Below, one piece after another: positions 38,507 to 48,825 of a stretch of 64,000 bases of DNA (position 1 is the first letter of the stretch; every line of letters begins with the position of its first letter). Where the stretch lies: positions 2,666,001-2,730,000 of the forward strand of contig NZ_BAAAOH010000001.1 in assembly GCF_039530225.1 (NCBI RefSeq), written 5' to 3'. This DNA comes from Microbacterium pumilum. Lineage in GTDB: Bacteria > Actinomycetota > Actinomycetes > Actinomycetales > Microbacteriaceae. Made by a program: the position numbers and the translations under genes. The notes under the pieces are model-generated. The model did no database searches. It saw only the letters and a list, made by a program, of their open reading frames with translations, and was not told where the DNA came from.

Positions 38507-40180
38507 TCAGCGCGAGAGCGCCTCACGCAGCGTGTCGAGTCCGACTCCGCCGATGTCGAGCGCGCGCTTGTGGAAGTCCTTGATCGAGAATGCCGCTCCC
38601 TCGCGCTCGGCGACATCGTCGCGCAGCTGCTCCCAGATGCGCTGACCCACCTTGTACGACGGTGCCTGGCCGGGCCAGCCCAGGTAGCGGTTGACCTCGA
38701 ACTTCACGAATTCGTCCGGCATGTTGACGTTCGCGCGCATGAAGTCCAGCGCGTAATCCGCATCCCATGTGCCCTTCCCGTCGAGCCGCGGCTTCTCGAG
38801 GTGCACGCCGAGGTCGAGCACGACACGTGCGGCGCGCATGCGCTGCCCGTCGAGCATCCCGAGCCGGTCTGCGGGATCGTCGAGGTATCCGAGCTGCTCC
38901 ATGAGGCGCTCGGCGTAGAGGGCCCAGCCTTCGGCGTGGCCGGACGAGCCGCCGAGGAGCCGCCGCCAGGAGTTGAGCTGTGCGCGGTTGTAGACCGCCT
39001 GCGCGATCTGCAGGTGGTGACCGGGAACGCCTTCGTGGTACACGGTCGTCAGCTCGCGCCACGTGTCGAACGACTCGACGCCCTCGGGCACCGACCACCA
39101 CATCCGGCCGGGACGGGAGAAGTCGTCGGTCGGACCGGTGTAGTAGATCCCGCCTTCCTTCGTGGGCGCGATCATGCACTCCAGACGACGGATCGGCTCG
39201 GGGATGTCGAAGTGCGTCTTGCCGAGCTCGGCGACGGCGCGGTCGCTGGTCTCCTGCATCCACCGCTGCAGTTCATCGGTGCCGTGCAGCTTGCGGCTCT
39301 CGTCCTGCTCCAGGAAGGCGACGGCCTCTTCGACCGAGGCGCCGGCCTTGATCTCGTTCGCGATCGACTCCTGCTCGGCGACCATCCGCGCGAGCTCTTC
39401 GACGCCCCACTCGTAGGTCTCGTCGAGGTCGATCGTCGCGCCGAGGAACCGCTGCGACTGCAGGGCGTACAGCTCGCGGCCGACAGCATCCTTCTCGCTC
39501 GCGGCGGGAGCGAGCTCGCCACTCAGGAACTGCGCGAGCTCGTCGTACGCCACGCGGGCTGCGTTGGAGCTGACGGCGAGTTCCCGGGCGATGGAAGCCG
39601 GCAGCTGGCCCTCGTCCGGTGCGGCGTTGCTCGCGAACGTGGCGAAATACCCGGTGTCGCCCGTGTAGCGGCCGATCTGCGACACGACCTCGCCGACCTG
39701 GCGGCGGGCGGGAACGATGCCCTGTGCGATGCCCTCGCGCAGCGACTCGATGTAACCATCGATGGCGGCGGGAAGCGCCGCGAGGCGCCTCGCGATGACG
39801 GACCAGTCGTCGGTCGTCGCGGTCGGCATGATGTCGAAGACCGATCGGATGCTCTGCGCCGGCGACGAGATGACGTTGACGTCTCGCAGGTTCCACTTGG
39901 AGTCGATGACCTCGAGTTCGAGTTCGAGCTCACGGACCAGGTCCAGCTTGGTGACGACGTCGATGTCATCGGTGGGAACGGCGGCGGTCAAGGCCTGAAC
40001 GGTTGTGCGGGCCTCGTCTGCGAGGCGCTGCTGTCCGGCCGGACTGTAGTCGGCGAACCGATCGTTGTGCTCGAATCGACCGATGTAGGTGGCGAGGCCG
40101 GGTTCGAGTTCGGCGAGTGTGTCGACCCAGGCGTCTGCGATCGTGTCGATCTGCGTGGGCGTGCGTGTGGCTTCTGTCAT
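38507..40180 (-). CDS. DUF885 family protein (putative metallopeptidase)
   Basis: A 557-residue cytoplasmic protein of DUF885, distantly related to M3/M32-like zinc carboxypeptidases. The key motif is TTVYHEGVPGHHLQIAQ (about residues 363-379) with HExxxHH-type metal ligands, and a downstream Glu in HAEGWALYAERLMEQLGYL that would complete the site. The N-terminus is helical. Members have been linked with dipeptide hydrolysis but activity is not settled. A TAGGCT box precedes the ATG at 40180 by seven bases. It is convergent with the phosphoribosyltransferase gene across the tandem repeat array. Confidence 0.88.
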   Translation of the reverse strand: MTEATRTPTQIDTIADAWVDTLAELEPGLATYIGRFEHNDRFADYSPAGQQRLADEARTTVQALTAAVPTDDIDVVTKLDLVRELELELEVIDSKWNLRDVNVISSPAQSIRSVFDIMPTATTDDWSVIARRLAALPAAIDGYIESLREGIAQGIVPARRQVGEVVSQIGRYTGDTGYFATFASNAAPDEGQLPASIARELAVSSNAARVAYDELAQFLSGELAPAASEKDAVGRELYALQSQRFLGATIDLDETYEWGVEELARMVAEQESIANEIKAGASVEEAVAFLEQDESRKLHGTDELQRWMQETSDRAVAELGKTHFDIPEPIRRLECMIAPTKEGGIYYTGPTDDFSRPGRMWWSVPEGVESFDTWRELTTVYHEGVPGHHLQIAQAVYNRAQLNSWRRLLGGSSGHAEGWALYAERLMEQLGYLDDPADRLGMLDGQRMRAARVVLDLGVHLEKPRLDGKGTWDADYALDFMRANVNMPDEFVKFEVNRYLGWPGQAPSYKVGQRIWEQLRDDVAEREGAAFSIKDFHKRALDIGGVGLDTLREALSR

Positions 40181-40187
40181 GCCTTCG

Positions 40188-40193
40188 AGCCTA
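40188..40193 (-). promoter_or_regulatory. leaderless -10 box TAGGCT of the DUF885 gene
   Basis: On the - strand TAGGCT ends 7 nt before the ATG at 40180. Confidence 0.6.
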
Positions 40194-40224
40194 AGGATCG
40201 GGCACCCGACGCGCCAAACGCCGG

Positions 40225-42879
40225 TCAGTGACCGGCGTCATTCCAATCGTCGCCGCGACCGATCTGCACATCGAGCGGCACCGTCAGCTCGGCCGCGCCG
40301 CCCATCCGATCGCGGACGATGCGCTCGGCGGCATCCCACTCCCCCGGCGCGATCTCCACCACGAGCTCGTCGTGGATCTGAAGCAGCACGCGGGAGCGGA
40401 GCTCATGCGAGGCGAAGTCGTCGTGGATGCGGAAGAGCGCGATCTTCATGATGTCGGCGGCGCTGCCCTGGATCGGCGCATTGAGCGCCGCGCGCTCGGC
40501 GTTCTCGCGCAGCACGCGATTAGGGCTCGCGAGGTCGGGGAAGGGGCGGCGACGGCCGAAGATCGTCTCGGTGTAGCCGTCGATCTTCGCGCGCTCGACC
40601 GAGGATCGGAGGTAGTCGCGCACCGCGCCGAAGCGGGCGAAGTACTCCATCATGAGCTGCTTGGCCTCGGCCTGCTCGATGCGCAGCTGCTTCGACAGGC
40701 CGAACGCGGAGAGACCGTACACCAGGCCGTACGACATGGCCTTGACCTTCGTGCGCATCGCCGAGGTCACTTCTTCGGGCTGCACTCCGAACACGCGGGC
40801 TCCGACGAAGCGATGCAGGTCTTCGCCCGAGATGAACGCCTCGACGAGACCCGGGTCTTCCGACAGGTGCGCCATGATGCGCATTTCGATCTGCGAGTAG
40901 TCGGCGGTCAGCAACGTGTCGTACCCGTCGCCGACCTGGAAGGCGGCACGGATGCGGCGGCTTTCGCTCGTGCGCACCGGGATGTTCTGCAGGTTCGGGT
41001 CGGTGCTCGACAGCCGGCCGGTCTGGCTTCCGGTCTGCACGTACGTGGTGTGCACCCGGCCATCGCCGCCGCTGGCCGGGTTCTGGATGGCACTGTCGAG
41101 CGACTCGATGATCTGGCGCAGCTTCGTGGCCTCGCGATGCTGCAGCAGCAGGTCCAGGAAGGGATGAGGATTGGTCTCCTGCAGGTCGGCGAGGACCGCG
41201 GCATCCGTCGAGTACCCGGTCTTCGTCTTGCGGGTCTTCGGAAGATGGAGCTCGTCGAACAGCACCTCTTGCAGCTGCTTGGGTGAACCCAGGTTCACCT
41301 CGCGGCCGATCGCGGCGTAGGCCTCGAGTGCGAAAGCGTCGGCACGCTCGCCCAGATCGGATGAGAATGCCGCGAGCTTCTCGTGCGACACGGAGACCCC
41401 CGCCAGTTCCATGTCCGCGAGCGCGAGCAGGGTCGGCAGTTCGATGTCGGAGAGCACCGTTGCCACGCTCGGCGAGAGCTCGGCCCGCAGAGCGGCCGTG
41501 ACACGCAGCGCGAACCAGGACAGCTGACCGGGGGTGGCACCTTCGGTCTCGGGCACCAGCTGCGAAGGGTCGGCTTCGGGCAGCTTCTCGTCGAGGTAGC
41601 GGTCGACCAGGTCGGCGAGCGTCTTGTCGGGAAAGCTGGGACGCAGCAGCCACCCCGCCACGCTGGTGTCGAATGCCAGCCCACCGAGACGGATCCCCGC
41701 TCGTCGCAGTGCCTTCACCTGTGGCTTGGCATCGCTGAAGACCTTGGGTGAGGCCGAGGCCAGCCACCCCGAGATCGCTTCTGACACCTCGGGCGTCCAC
41801 GAGGCCTCGGCTGCGGCATCCGCCGTCGCGAAGCCGATCCGGTTCGGAAGGCCGCCCTCGAGAGTGATCGTGACGCCCACCTCGCCGGCGGCTGCATCCA
41901 GCCAGGCTCTCAGGTCGGTCGGGGAGGGCTCCACGGCGACGGGCATGGGCACGGCGGCGGCCGATGTCACGGCAGCCATCTGCTGTTCGATGCCCGCGAG
42001 CTCGGCGACGCGCGGGATGAGGGTCTTGAACTCCAGGCGGGCGAAGATGTCGCGCACGGCCTGCGCGTCCATGGGCTGCACGGCGAGGTCGAGCGGACCG
42101 ACGGGCAGCTCGACATCCCGCAGCAGGCGGTTGAGCGTGCGGTTGCGGCGCACGTCCTCGATGTGCTCGCGCAGGTTCGCGCCGACCACGCCCGTCACCT
42201 TGTCGGCGTTCTCGAGGAGCGCGTCGAGCGACCCGAACTGGCCGAGCCACTTGACGGCGGTCTTCTCGCCGACCTTGGGAACGCCGGGCAGGTTGTCGCT
42301 CGTCTCGCCGACGAGGGCCGCGATGTCGGGGTACTGCTCCGGACGCACGCCGTAGCGCTCGATCACCGCGGCGGTGTCGTACCGCTTGAGCTGCGAGACA
42401 CCCTGCACGTTCGGGTAGAGCAGCGTGATGTCGTCGTCGACGAGCTGGATGGTGTCGCGATCGCCGGAGCAGACGAGAACGGAGAACCCGGCTTCGGCTC
42501 CCTGGGTGGCGAGGGTCGCGAGGATGTCGTCGGCCTCGATGTCCTCCTTCTGGAGAACAGTGATGCTCATGGCGGCCAGGCAGTCCTGCAGGAGTGGGAT
42601 CTGGCCCTTGAACTCGGACGGCGACTCGGAGCGGTTCGCCTTGTACTCGCTGTACTCGCGGGTGCGGAACGACTGGCGCGACGTGTCGAACGCGACCGCC
42701 AGGTGCGTCGGCTGCTCGGCCTTGATGAGGTTGATGAGCATCGCCAGGAATCCGTAGATCCCGTTCGTGTGCTGGCCGTCCTTCGTGGAGAAGTTGTCCA
42801 CGGGAAGGGCGAAGAAGGCCCGATACGCCAGCGAATGGCCGTCCACGACGAGGAGGGTAGGCTTTGCGGAGTCCGTCAC
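40225..42879 (-). CDS. polA: DNA polymerase I
   Basis: Repair and lagging-strand processing polymerase, 884 residues. The 5' nuclease domain (~1-290) has LLVVDGHSLAYRAFFALP and EADDILATLA. The middle domain (~300-480) keeps the exonuclease fold but the metal-binding acidic residues are not apparent (VGVTITLEGG where the DxE should be), as in other actinobacterial PolI that lack proofreading. The polymerase domain has motif A DYSQIEMRIMAHLSED, motif B KAMSYGLVYGLSAFGL and motif C LLQIHDELVVE. The GTG start has a leaderless TAGAGT box 6 nt upstream. Confidence 0.97.
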   Translation of the reverse strand: MTDSAKPTLLVVDGHSLAYRAFFALPVDNFSTKDGQHTNGIYGFLAMLINLIKAEQPTHLAVAFDTSRQSFRTREYSEYKANRSESPSEFKGQIPLLQDCLAAMSITVLQKEDIEADDILATLATQGAEAGFSVLVCSGDRDTIQLVDDDITLLYPNVQGVSQLKRYDTAAVIERYGVRPEQYPDIAALVGETSDNLPGVPKVGEKTAVKWLGQFGSLDALLENADKVTGVVGANLREHIEDVRRNRTLNRLLRDVELPVGPLDLAVQPMDAQAVRDIFARLEFKTLIPRVAELAGIEQQMAAVTSAAAVPMPVAVEPSPTDLRAWLDAAAGEVGVTITLEGGLPNRIGFATADAAAEASWTPEVSEAISGWLASASPKVFSDAKPQVKALRRAGIRLGGLAFDTSVAGWLLRPSFPDKTLADLVDRYLDEKLPEADPSQLVPETEGATPGQLSWFALRVTAALRAELSPSVATVLSDIELPTLLALADMELAGVSVSHEKLAAFSSDLGERADAFALEAYAAIGREVNLGSPKQLQEVLFDELHLPKTRKTKTGYSTDAAVLADLQETNPHPFLDLLLQHREATKLRQIIESLDSAIQNPASGGDGRVHTTYVQTGSQTGRLSSTDPNLQNIPVRTSESRRIRAAFQVGDGYDTLLTADYSQIEMRIMAHLSEDPGLVEAFISGEDLHRFVGARVFGVQPEEVTSAMRTKVKAMSYGLVYGLSAFGLSKQLRIEQAEAKQLMMEYFARFGAVRDYLRSSVERAKIDGYTETIFGRRRPFPDLASPNRVLRENAERAALNAPIQGSAADIMKIALFRIHDDFASHELRSRVLLQIHDELVVEIAPGEWDAAERIVRDRMGGAAELTVPLDVQIGRGDDWNDAGH

Positions 42880-42885
42880 CCTGCA

Positions 42886-42891
42886 ACTCTA
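42886..42891 (-). promoter_or_regulatory. leaderless -10 box TAGAGT of polA
   Basis: On the - strand TAGAGT ends 6 nt before the GTG at 42879. Confidence 0.65.
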
Positions 42892-42948
42892 GTCAGGGCG
42901 GACGACACCCCATCCCGCCCCTTGGAGGGCGCCGCACCGAGGTGAGAC

Positions 42949-43401
42949 GTGACCGAGAACACCCCCGAGAACGTCGACGCACTCGACTGGGCGACCAAGC
43001 GCGGCATGGGTGCACTCGCGGAGAAGATGGGCATGGAGTTCGTGGAGTTCACGCTGGAGCGGTGCGTCGCGACGATGCCCGTCGAGGGCAACACCCAGCC
43101 GGTCGGACTCATGCACGGCGGCGCGTATGTCGTGCTCGGCGAATCGCTCGGCTCGATGGCCGCGAACCTTCACGCCGGCCCTGGTCGGCTCGCCGTGGGC
43201 GTCGACATCAACGCGACGCATACGCGGTCGGCCACATCAGGCGTGGTCACCGGGGTCTGCACGCCTGTCCATCTCGGCAAGACCATCGCCGTGCATGAGA
43301 TCGTCGTCACCGACGATCACGGACGCCGGTGCTCGACGATCCGGATCACGAACCACATCCGCCGGATCGGGCAGCCGCGTGGAGCGGAGACCGGGCGCTA
43401 G
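42949..43401 (+). CDS. PaaI-type hotdog-fold thioesterase
   Basis: A 150-residue acyl-CoA thioesterase of the PaaI/YdiI kind. The hotdog helix block is PVGLMHGGAYVVLGESLGSMAA with the conserved HGG and catalytic Glu, followed by GVDINATHTRSATSGVVTGVC. It hydrolyses acyl-CoA, possibly aromatic or menaquinone-pathway (DHNA-CoA) substrates as in E. coli YdiI. The GTG at 42949 has GAGGTGAG upstream. Its stop overlaps the pdtaR stop by four bases (tail to tail). Confidence 0.9.
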   Translation: MTENTPENVDALDWATKRGMGALAEKMGMEFVEFTLERCVATMPVEGNTQPVGLMHGGAYVVLGESLGSMAANLHAGPGRLAVGVDINATHTRSATSGVVTGVCTPVHLGKTIAVHEIVVTDDHGRRCSTIRITNHIRRIGQPRGAETGR

Positions 43402-44018
43402 CCCTTCTTGGGTGCCAACTGCTCGATGATCGCCTTGGCGACATCCTGCATCGTGAGGCGGCGATCCATCGAGGCCTTCTGGATCCAGCGGAACGCCTCG
43501 GGTTCGGTCAGGCCCATCTTCTCGTTCAGAAGGCCCTTCGCCCGATCGACCAGCTTGCGGGTCTCGAAGCGCTCGACCATGTCGGCGACCTCGGCCTCGA
43601 GCGTGATGATCTGCTCATAGCGCGCCAGAGCGATCTCGATCGCCGGAAGCAGGTCGTTCGGCGTGAAGGGCTTGACGACGTATGCCAGGGCGCCGGCTTC
43701 GCTGGCACGCTCGACGAGCTCTTTCTGGCTGAAAGCCGTCAGCAGCACGACCGGCGCGATGTGGTTCTTGCTGAGCTTCTCGGCGGCGGAGATGCCGTCG
43801 AGCTGCGGCATCTTCACGTCCATGATCACCAGATCCGGACGGAGCTCTGTCGCCAGCGCGACGGCCGTCTCGCCGTCGCCTGCCTCCCCCACGACGTCGA
43901 ATCCGTTGTCACGGAGGATCTCGACGATGTCGAGGCGGATCAACGACTCATCCTCCGCGACGACGACGCGACGGGGGGCGGATGTCGAAGACCCACTGGC
44001 CTGCTCTTGGTCGGTCAC
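43398..44018 (-). CDS. pdtaR: ANTAR-domain response regulator PdtaR
   Basis: The output half of the PdtaS/PdtaR two-component system, which acts on RNA by antitermination. Receiver domain ~16-130 with acidic pair Glu22/Asp23, phosphoacceptor Asp67 (LVIMDVKMP) and switch residues LLTAFS and VKPF; then the RNA-binding ANTAR helix bundle (~135-200; RKLVDRAKGLLNEKMGLTEPEAFRWIQKAS). The kinase PdtaS is not in the window, as is usual. The GTG at 44018 is leaderless from a TAGGAT box. It is divergent from tRNA-Leu(CAA) across a very short promoter region. Confidence 0.95.
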   Translation of the reverse strand: MTDQEQASGSSTSAPRRVVVAEDESLIRLDIVEILRDNGFDVVGEAGDGETAVALATELRPDLVIMDVKMPQLDGISAAEKLSKNHIAPVVLLTAFSQKELVERASEAGALAYVVKPFTPNDLLPAIEIALARYEQIITLEAEVADMVERFETRKLVDRAKGLLNEKMGLTEPEAFRWIQKASMDRRLTMQDVAKAIIEQLAPKKG

Positions 44019-44024
44019 ACTTGA

Positions 44025-44030
44025 ATCCTA
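44025..44030 (-). promoter_or_regulatory. leaderless -10 box TAGGAT of pdtaR
   Basis: On the - strand TAGGAT ends 6 nt before the GTG at 44018. The tRNA-Leu -10 box on the + strand begins four bases away. Confidence 0.65.
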
Positions 44031-44033
44031 CGG

Positions 44034-44039
44034 TATGGT
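44034..44039 (+). promoter_or_regulatory. -10 box TATGGT of tRNA-Leu(CAA)
   Basis: TATGGT would start transcription near 44046, eight bases before the mature tRNA. An overlapping TACGGT at 44029-44034 is an alternative. Confidence 0.45.
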
Positions 44040-44053
44040 CGTTCGCGAGCCGC

Positions 44054-44136
44054 GCCGGTGTGGCGGAATGGCAGACGCGACCGACTCAAAATCGGTTGCC
44101 CGTGAGGGCATGTGGGTTCGAGTCCCACCACCGGTA
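44054..44136 (+). tRNA. tRNA-Leu (anticodon CAA)
   Basis: An 83-nt class II tRNA reading UUG. The acceptor GCCGGTG pairs with CACCGGT (first pair G-U), the anticodon stem ACCGA/TCGGT encloses loop CTCAAAA, so the anticodon is CAA at 44087-44089. A long variable arm (TGCCCGTGAGGGCA) and the T arm GTGGG-TTCGAGT-CCCAC are clear. CCA is not encoded. A hairpin terminator follows. Confidence 0.94.
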
Positions 44137-44143
44137 CGCAAGA

Positions 44144-44179
44144 GAAAGGGCGCCGGTCCACCAGGGCCGGCGCTCTTTC
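44144..44179. terminator. terminator shared by tRNA-Leu(CAA) and ltrA
   Basis: GAAAGGGCGCCGGTCC and GGGCCGGCGCTCTTTC form a long stem (with G-U or mismatch near the base) around a short loop. The + strand ends CTCTTTCA and the - strand TTTCTCTT, so it can serve both the tRNA and the ltrA gene whose stop lies in the hairpin. Confidence 0.75.
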
Positions 44180-45389
44180 ACGATGCGAGGCGGTCCACCC
44201 CTCGCGCAGCATCCGCCTCGAGCCGCGCCTGCACGCGGCGGAAGTTGAACTCGTTCAGTCCGAGCATGATGGCGATCACGATCGCGGATGCCGCGACCAC
44301 CGCTTCGGCGGTCACCACAGTGCTCAGCGGCACGAGCACCCATGGCAGCAGCACCCCGGCCGGTCCCCACACCACGATGTCGCGCCACGGCGCGCCGTAG
44401 CGAAGGGACTCGCCGAGGCTCGTGGCGAAGAACAGGCTGGTTCCCCCGGCGAGGCAGACGACGGCTCCGACGGGCAGGTGGTGCCCGGCATCCGCCACCG
44501 CCGTTCCGAGGCCCGCCGCGAAGAGCACGATGCCGGCGATGAGGAAGAACGGCAGGTACATCACGGTGTCGCGCAGGCCGCCGACGCTGCCCCGCAGTTG
44601 CAATCGCCGGAGTCCGCGCTCGACGGCGACCGTGGCGTATCCGAAGAAGATCCACGCCAGCATCGACACGGTGGCGAAGCCGAGGATCGCTGCGACGCCG
44701 GCGGGTGCGCCCCAGTGCTCGTCCAGGTCCGCGATGATCGTGAGAATGGACTCGCCGAACACGATGACGACGAGCAGGCCGACGCGTTCGACGAGGTGAT
44801 CGATGTCGAGATGGTCACGCAGCCAGGTGCGCTGACGGCCGAGGAAGCCCAGCAGCATGATCTCGATGCCCACGGCGATCGCCCAGAGCAGGTACTGCCA
44901 CGGCGGCGGCACTGCGATCGACGCGAGCCACAGCGCCGCCGGAATGCCGCTGTAGACGACGGGACGCCACCACGGGGCGCCGGTCGTGCGGCGCTTGAGC
45001 AACCACGGGAGCGCCCAGACCAAGCGAATCACCGCATTGCCGATCGCGAACGCGGCGGCGCGCTCGGTGAGGGCGTCGGGTACGGCGGCCGCCATCACAC
45101 CGATCGCGATCATGGCGATCGTGACGGCGATCCAGATCGACGGCGTCACCCGGGCACCGAACAGGTTCATCGTGATGGTCGCATTGACCCAGGCCCACCA
45201 TGCGGCTGCGAGCAGTGCGAAGAAGACGAGCGCGTCGGTCCAGCGCGGATCCCCGTGCATCGTGTGGGCGATCTGGCCGATGTAGGCCACCATCACCAGA
45301 TCGAAGAACAGCTCCAGCCAGTGCACGCGACGACCGACGACGGCGGGCGCCAGCGGCTGGTCGCTCACCGGCGGATCAGCGGCCGGCAT
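44178..45389 (-). CDS. ltrA: low temperature requirement protein A (LtrA) family
   Basis: A 403-residue protein with about eleven hydrophobic helices of the LtrA family. The conserved N-terminal HWLELFFDLVMVAYIGQIAH motif and the mid-chain HLVERVGLLVVIVFGESIL are diagnostic. The family is needed for cold growth in Listeria but the biochemical role is unknown; a membrane transporter or enzyme is possible. The ATG at 45389 has no clear ribosome site and lies 12 bases after the SHOCT gene, so co-transcription is likely. Its stop coincides with a shared terminator. Confidence 0.92.
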   Translation of the reverse strand: MPAADPPVSDQPLAPAVVGRRVHWLELFFDLVMVAYIGQIAHTMHGDPRWTDALVFFALLAAAWWAWVNATITMNLFGARVTPSIWIAVTIAMIAIGVMAAAVPDALTERAAAFAIGNAVIRLVWALPWLLKRRTTGAPWWRPVVYSGIPAALWLASIAVPPPWQYLLWAIAVGIEIMLLGFLGRQRTWLRDHLDIDHLVERVGLLVVIVFGESILTIIADLDEHWGAPAGVAAILGFATVSMLAWIFFGYATVAVERGLRRLQLRGSVGGLRDTVMYLPFFLIAGIVLFAAGLGTAVADAGHHLPVGAVVCLAGGTSLFFATSLGESLRYGAPWRDIVVWGPAGVLLPWVLVPLSTVVTAEAVVAASAIVIAIMLGLNEFNFRRVQARLEADAARGVDRLAS

Positions 45390-45401
45390 CCGGGCTGCGC
45401 T

Positions 45402-45779
45402 CTACGCGCCGAAGTACTGGTTTCCGAGCGCCTTGCTCTTCAGCGCGTCGAACTCCCCCTGGCTGATGGTTCCGGCATCCAGAAGCGCCTTCGCTTTTGC
45501 GATGTCGTCGGCCGGAGTGGATGACGCGGTGGGCTTGTAGTCGTCGGATTCCGCAATCGTGTAGCCCCTCGATGCGGCCGCGCGCTCGGCCATGCCCTTA
45601 CCGCGGGCGATGACATACACCAGGGCCGTCAGGAACGGCACGAAGACCAGGACGATGATCCAGACGGCCTTGAGCCAGCCGCTCAGCTTCTCGTCTCGGA
45701 ACAGGTCCGAGACGATCAGGATGACGACGTAGATATACGCGGCGACGTAGAACAGCCACAGCAGCCACCAGAAGAACAT
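45402..45779 (-). CDS. PLDc_N and SHOCT domain membrane protein
   Basis: A 125-residue protein. The N-terminal PLDc_N-type pair of membrane helices (FFWWLLWLFYVAAYIYVVIL and LKAVWIIVLVFVPFLTALVYV) is followed by a linker and a C-terminal SHOCT domain (ADDIAKAKALLDAGTISQGEFDALKSKAL, about 92-120), a short helix-turn-helix of unknown role near many membrane proteins. The ATG has a G-rich ribosome-like tract upstream. It is upstream of ltrA in the same direction and downstream of pyk, past a terminator. Confidence 0.9.
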   Translation of the reverse strand: MFFWWLLWLFYVAAYIYVVILIVSDLFRDEKLSGWLKAVWIIVLVFVPFLTALVYVIARGKGMAERAAASRGYTIAESDDYKPTASSTPADDIAKAKALLDAGTISQGEFDALKSKALGNQYFGA

Positions 45780-45803
45780 GCGAGGTACCCCCCAGTTGCG
45801 AAA

Positions 45804-45843
45804 AGGATCGGTCGCGCTCAGCCTAGCGAGCGCGACCGATCCT
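45804..45843 (-). terminator. pyk terminator
   Basis: A perfect 16-bp inverted repeat AGGATCGGTCGCGCTC (45804-45819) and its complement (45828-45843) with an 8-nt loop. On the - strand it is followed by TTTTCGC, right after the pyk stop at 45858. Confidence 0.88.
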
Positions 45844-45857
45844 GAAGACGATTGGGC

Positions 45858-47309
45858 TTACAACTCGCCGGACTTGTAGATCGGCGCCTTGCCGTGCACG
45901 GCGTCGCCGACCTTGTGGATGCGGATGTCGTTGGTCGACCCGATGATTCCCGGAGGGGATCCCGAGATCACGACGACCTTGTCGCCGACCTTCGCGAGGT
46001 CGTTGGCGAGCAGGTAGTCATCGACCTGGATGAACATGCGGTCGGTGTGCGCGACGTGCTCGACGAGCGTGGACTGGACTCCCCATGTGAGGGCCATCCG
46101 GCGCCGGATCGCGGGCTCGGGTGTGAAGCCGATCATCGGGATGTGGGGGCGCAGCCGCGACATCCGGCGTGCGGTGTCACCAGACTCGGTGAAGATGCAG
46201 AGGAACTTGGCATCGACGAACTCGGCGACCTCCATCGCGGCGAGCGTGATGGCACCGCCTTGGGTACGAGGCTTCGTCGTCAGCTTCGCGATGCGCTCGA
46301 GACCGTGGTCCTCGGTCGACGCGACGATCCGCGCCATCGTCTCGACGACGACGACCGGGTACTTCCCCACGCTGGTCTCACCCGAGAGCATGACCGCGTC
46401 GGCCCCGTCGAGCACGGCGTTGGCGACGTCGCTGGTCTCTGCGCGCGTCGGAACGGGGTTGTCGATCATCGACTCGAGCATCTGGGTCGCGACGATGACA
46501 GGCTTGGCCATCCGGCGGCAGAGCTCGACCGCACGCTTCTGCACGATCGGCACGGCCTCCAGCGGCAGTTCGACGCCGAGGTCGCCGCGGGCGACCATGA
46601 TGCCGTCGAACGCGTCGATGATCTCCTCGAGGTTGTCGACGGCCTGCGGCTTCTCGATCTTGGCGATGACGGGGATGTGTCGCCCCTCCTCCGCCATGAT
46701 GACGTGGACGCGCTGCACATCCTTAGCGCTCCGGACGAACGAGAGGGCGATGAGATCCGCCCCGGCCCGGAGGCCCCAGCGCAGATCTTCCTCGTCCTTC
46801 TCGGACAGTGCCGGAACATTCACGGCGACGCCCGGAAGGTTGATGCCCTTGTTGTTCGAGACCGGTCCGGCGACGATGACCTCGGTCGTGACGACGGTGC
46901 CGTCGGTCTCGAGGACCTTGACGCGCACCTTGCCGTCGTCGATGAGCAGGAAGTCTCCGGCCTTGACGTCGTTCGGGAGGCCCTTGAACGTCGTCGAGAC
47001 GATCTCTTTGGTGCCGAGGATGTCTTCGACCGTGATCTTGAAGATGTCGCCGACGGCGAGGTCGTGCGGGCCGTCCGCGAACTTGCCGAGACGGATCTTG
47101 GGGCCCTGGAGGTCGACCAGGATGGCGACCGCGTGGCCCACGTCATCCGCCGCCTTGCGCACGTTGGCGAAGTTGGTGTCGTGTACCGAGTAGTCACCGT
47201 GGCTGAGATTCAACCTGGCTACGTCGACGCCGGCTTCGATGATCGCGCGGACCATCTCATACGACGAGGTGGCGGGGCCGAGCGTGGCCACGATCTTGGC
47301 GCGTCTCAT
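45858..47309 (-). CDS. pyk: pyruvate kinase
   Basis: The last glycolytic step: phosphoenolpyruvate + ADP to pyruvate + ATP. The 483-residue protein shows RRAKIVATLGPATSS at the N-terminus, MNLSHGDY-type RLNLSHGDYSVHD, KIEKPQAVDNLEEI with the catalytic Lys, ARGDLGVELPLEAV and the C-terminal allosteric domain with FTESGDTARRMSRLRP. No extra domain. The ATG at 47309 has AAGGATG around it; a - strand TAGGCT box at 47361-47356 overlaps the gltD stop and would give a ~40-nt leader. A strong terminator follows. Confidence 0.96.
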   Translation of the reverse strand: MRRAKIVATLGPATSSYEMVRAIIEAGVDVARLNLSHGDYSVHDTNFANVRKAADDVGHAVAILVDLQGPKIRLGKFADGPHDLAVGDIFKITVEDILGTKEIVSTTFKGLPNDVKAGDFLLIDDGKVRVKVLETDGTVVTTEVIVAGPVSNNKGINLPGVAVNVPALSEKDEEDLRWGLRAGADLIALSFVRSAKDVQRVHVIMAEEGRHIPVIAKIEKPQAVDNLEEIIDAFDGIMVARGDLGVELPLEAVPIVQKRAVELCRRMAKPVIVATQMLESMIDNPVPTRAETSDVANAVLDGADAVMLSGETSVGKYPVVVVETMARIVASTEDHGLERIAKLTTKPRTQGGAITLAAMEVAEFVDAKFLCIFTESGDTARRMSRLRPHIPMIGFTPEPAIRRRMALTWGVQSTLVEHVAHTDRMFIQVDDYLLANDLAKVGDKVVVISGSPPGIIGSTNDIRIHKVGDAVHGKAPIYKSGEL

Positions 47310-47358
47310 CCTTGTTCATTCTCCGGGAGGGTATCGGTGGCGAAGAGCCTCGGCCAGC

Positions 47359-48817
<1,459 letters not shown>

Positions 48818-48825
<8 letters not shown>

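Noticed and set aside
38570..40231. A 553-codon open frame on the + strand
   Set aside because: Antisense shadow of the DUF885 gene; the other strand has the HEGVPGHH motif and a leaderless promoter.
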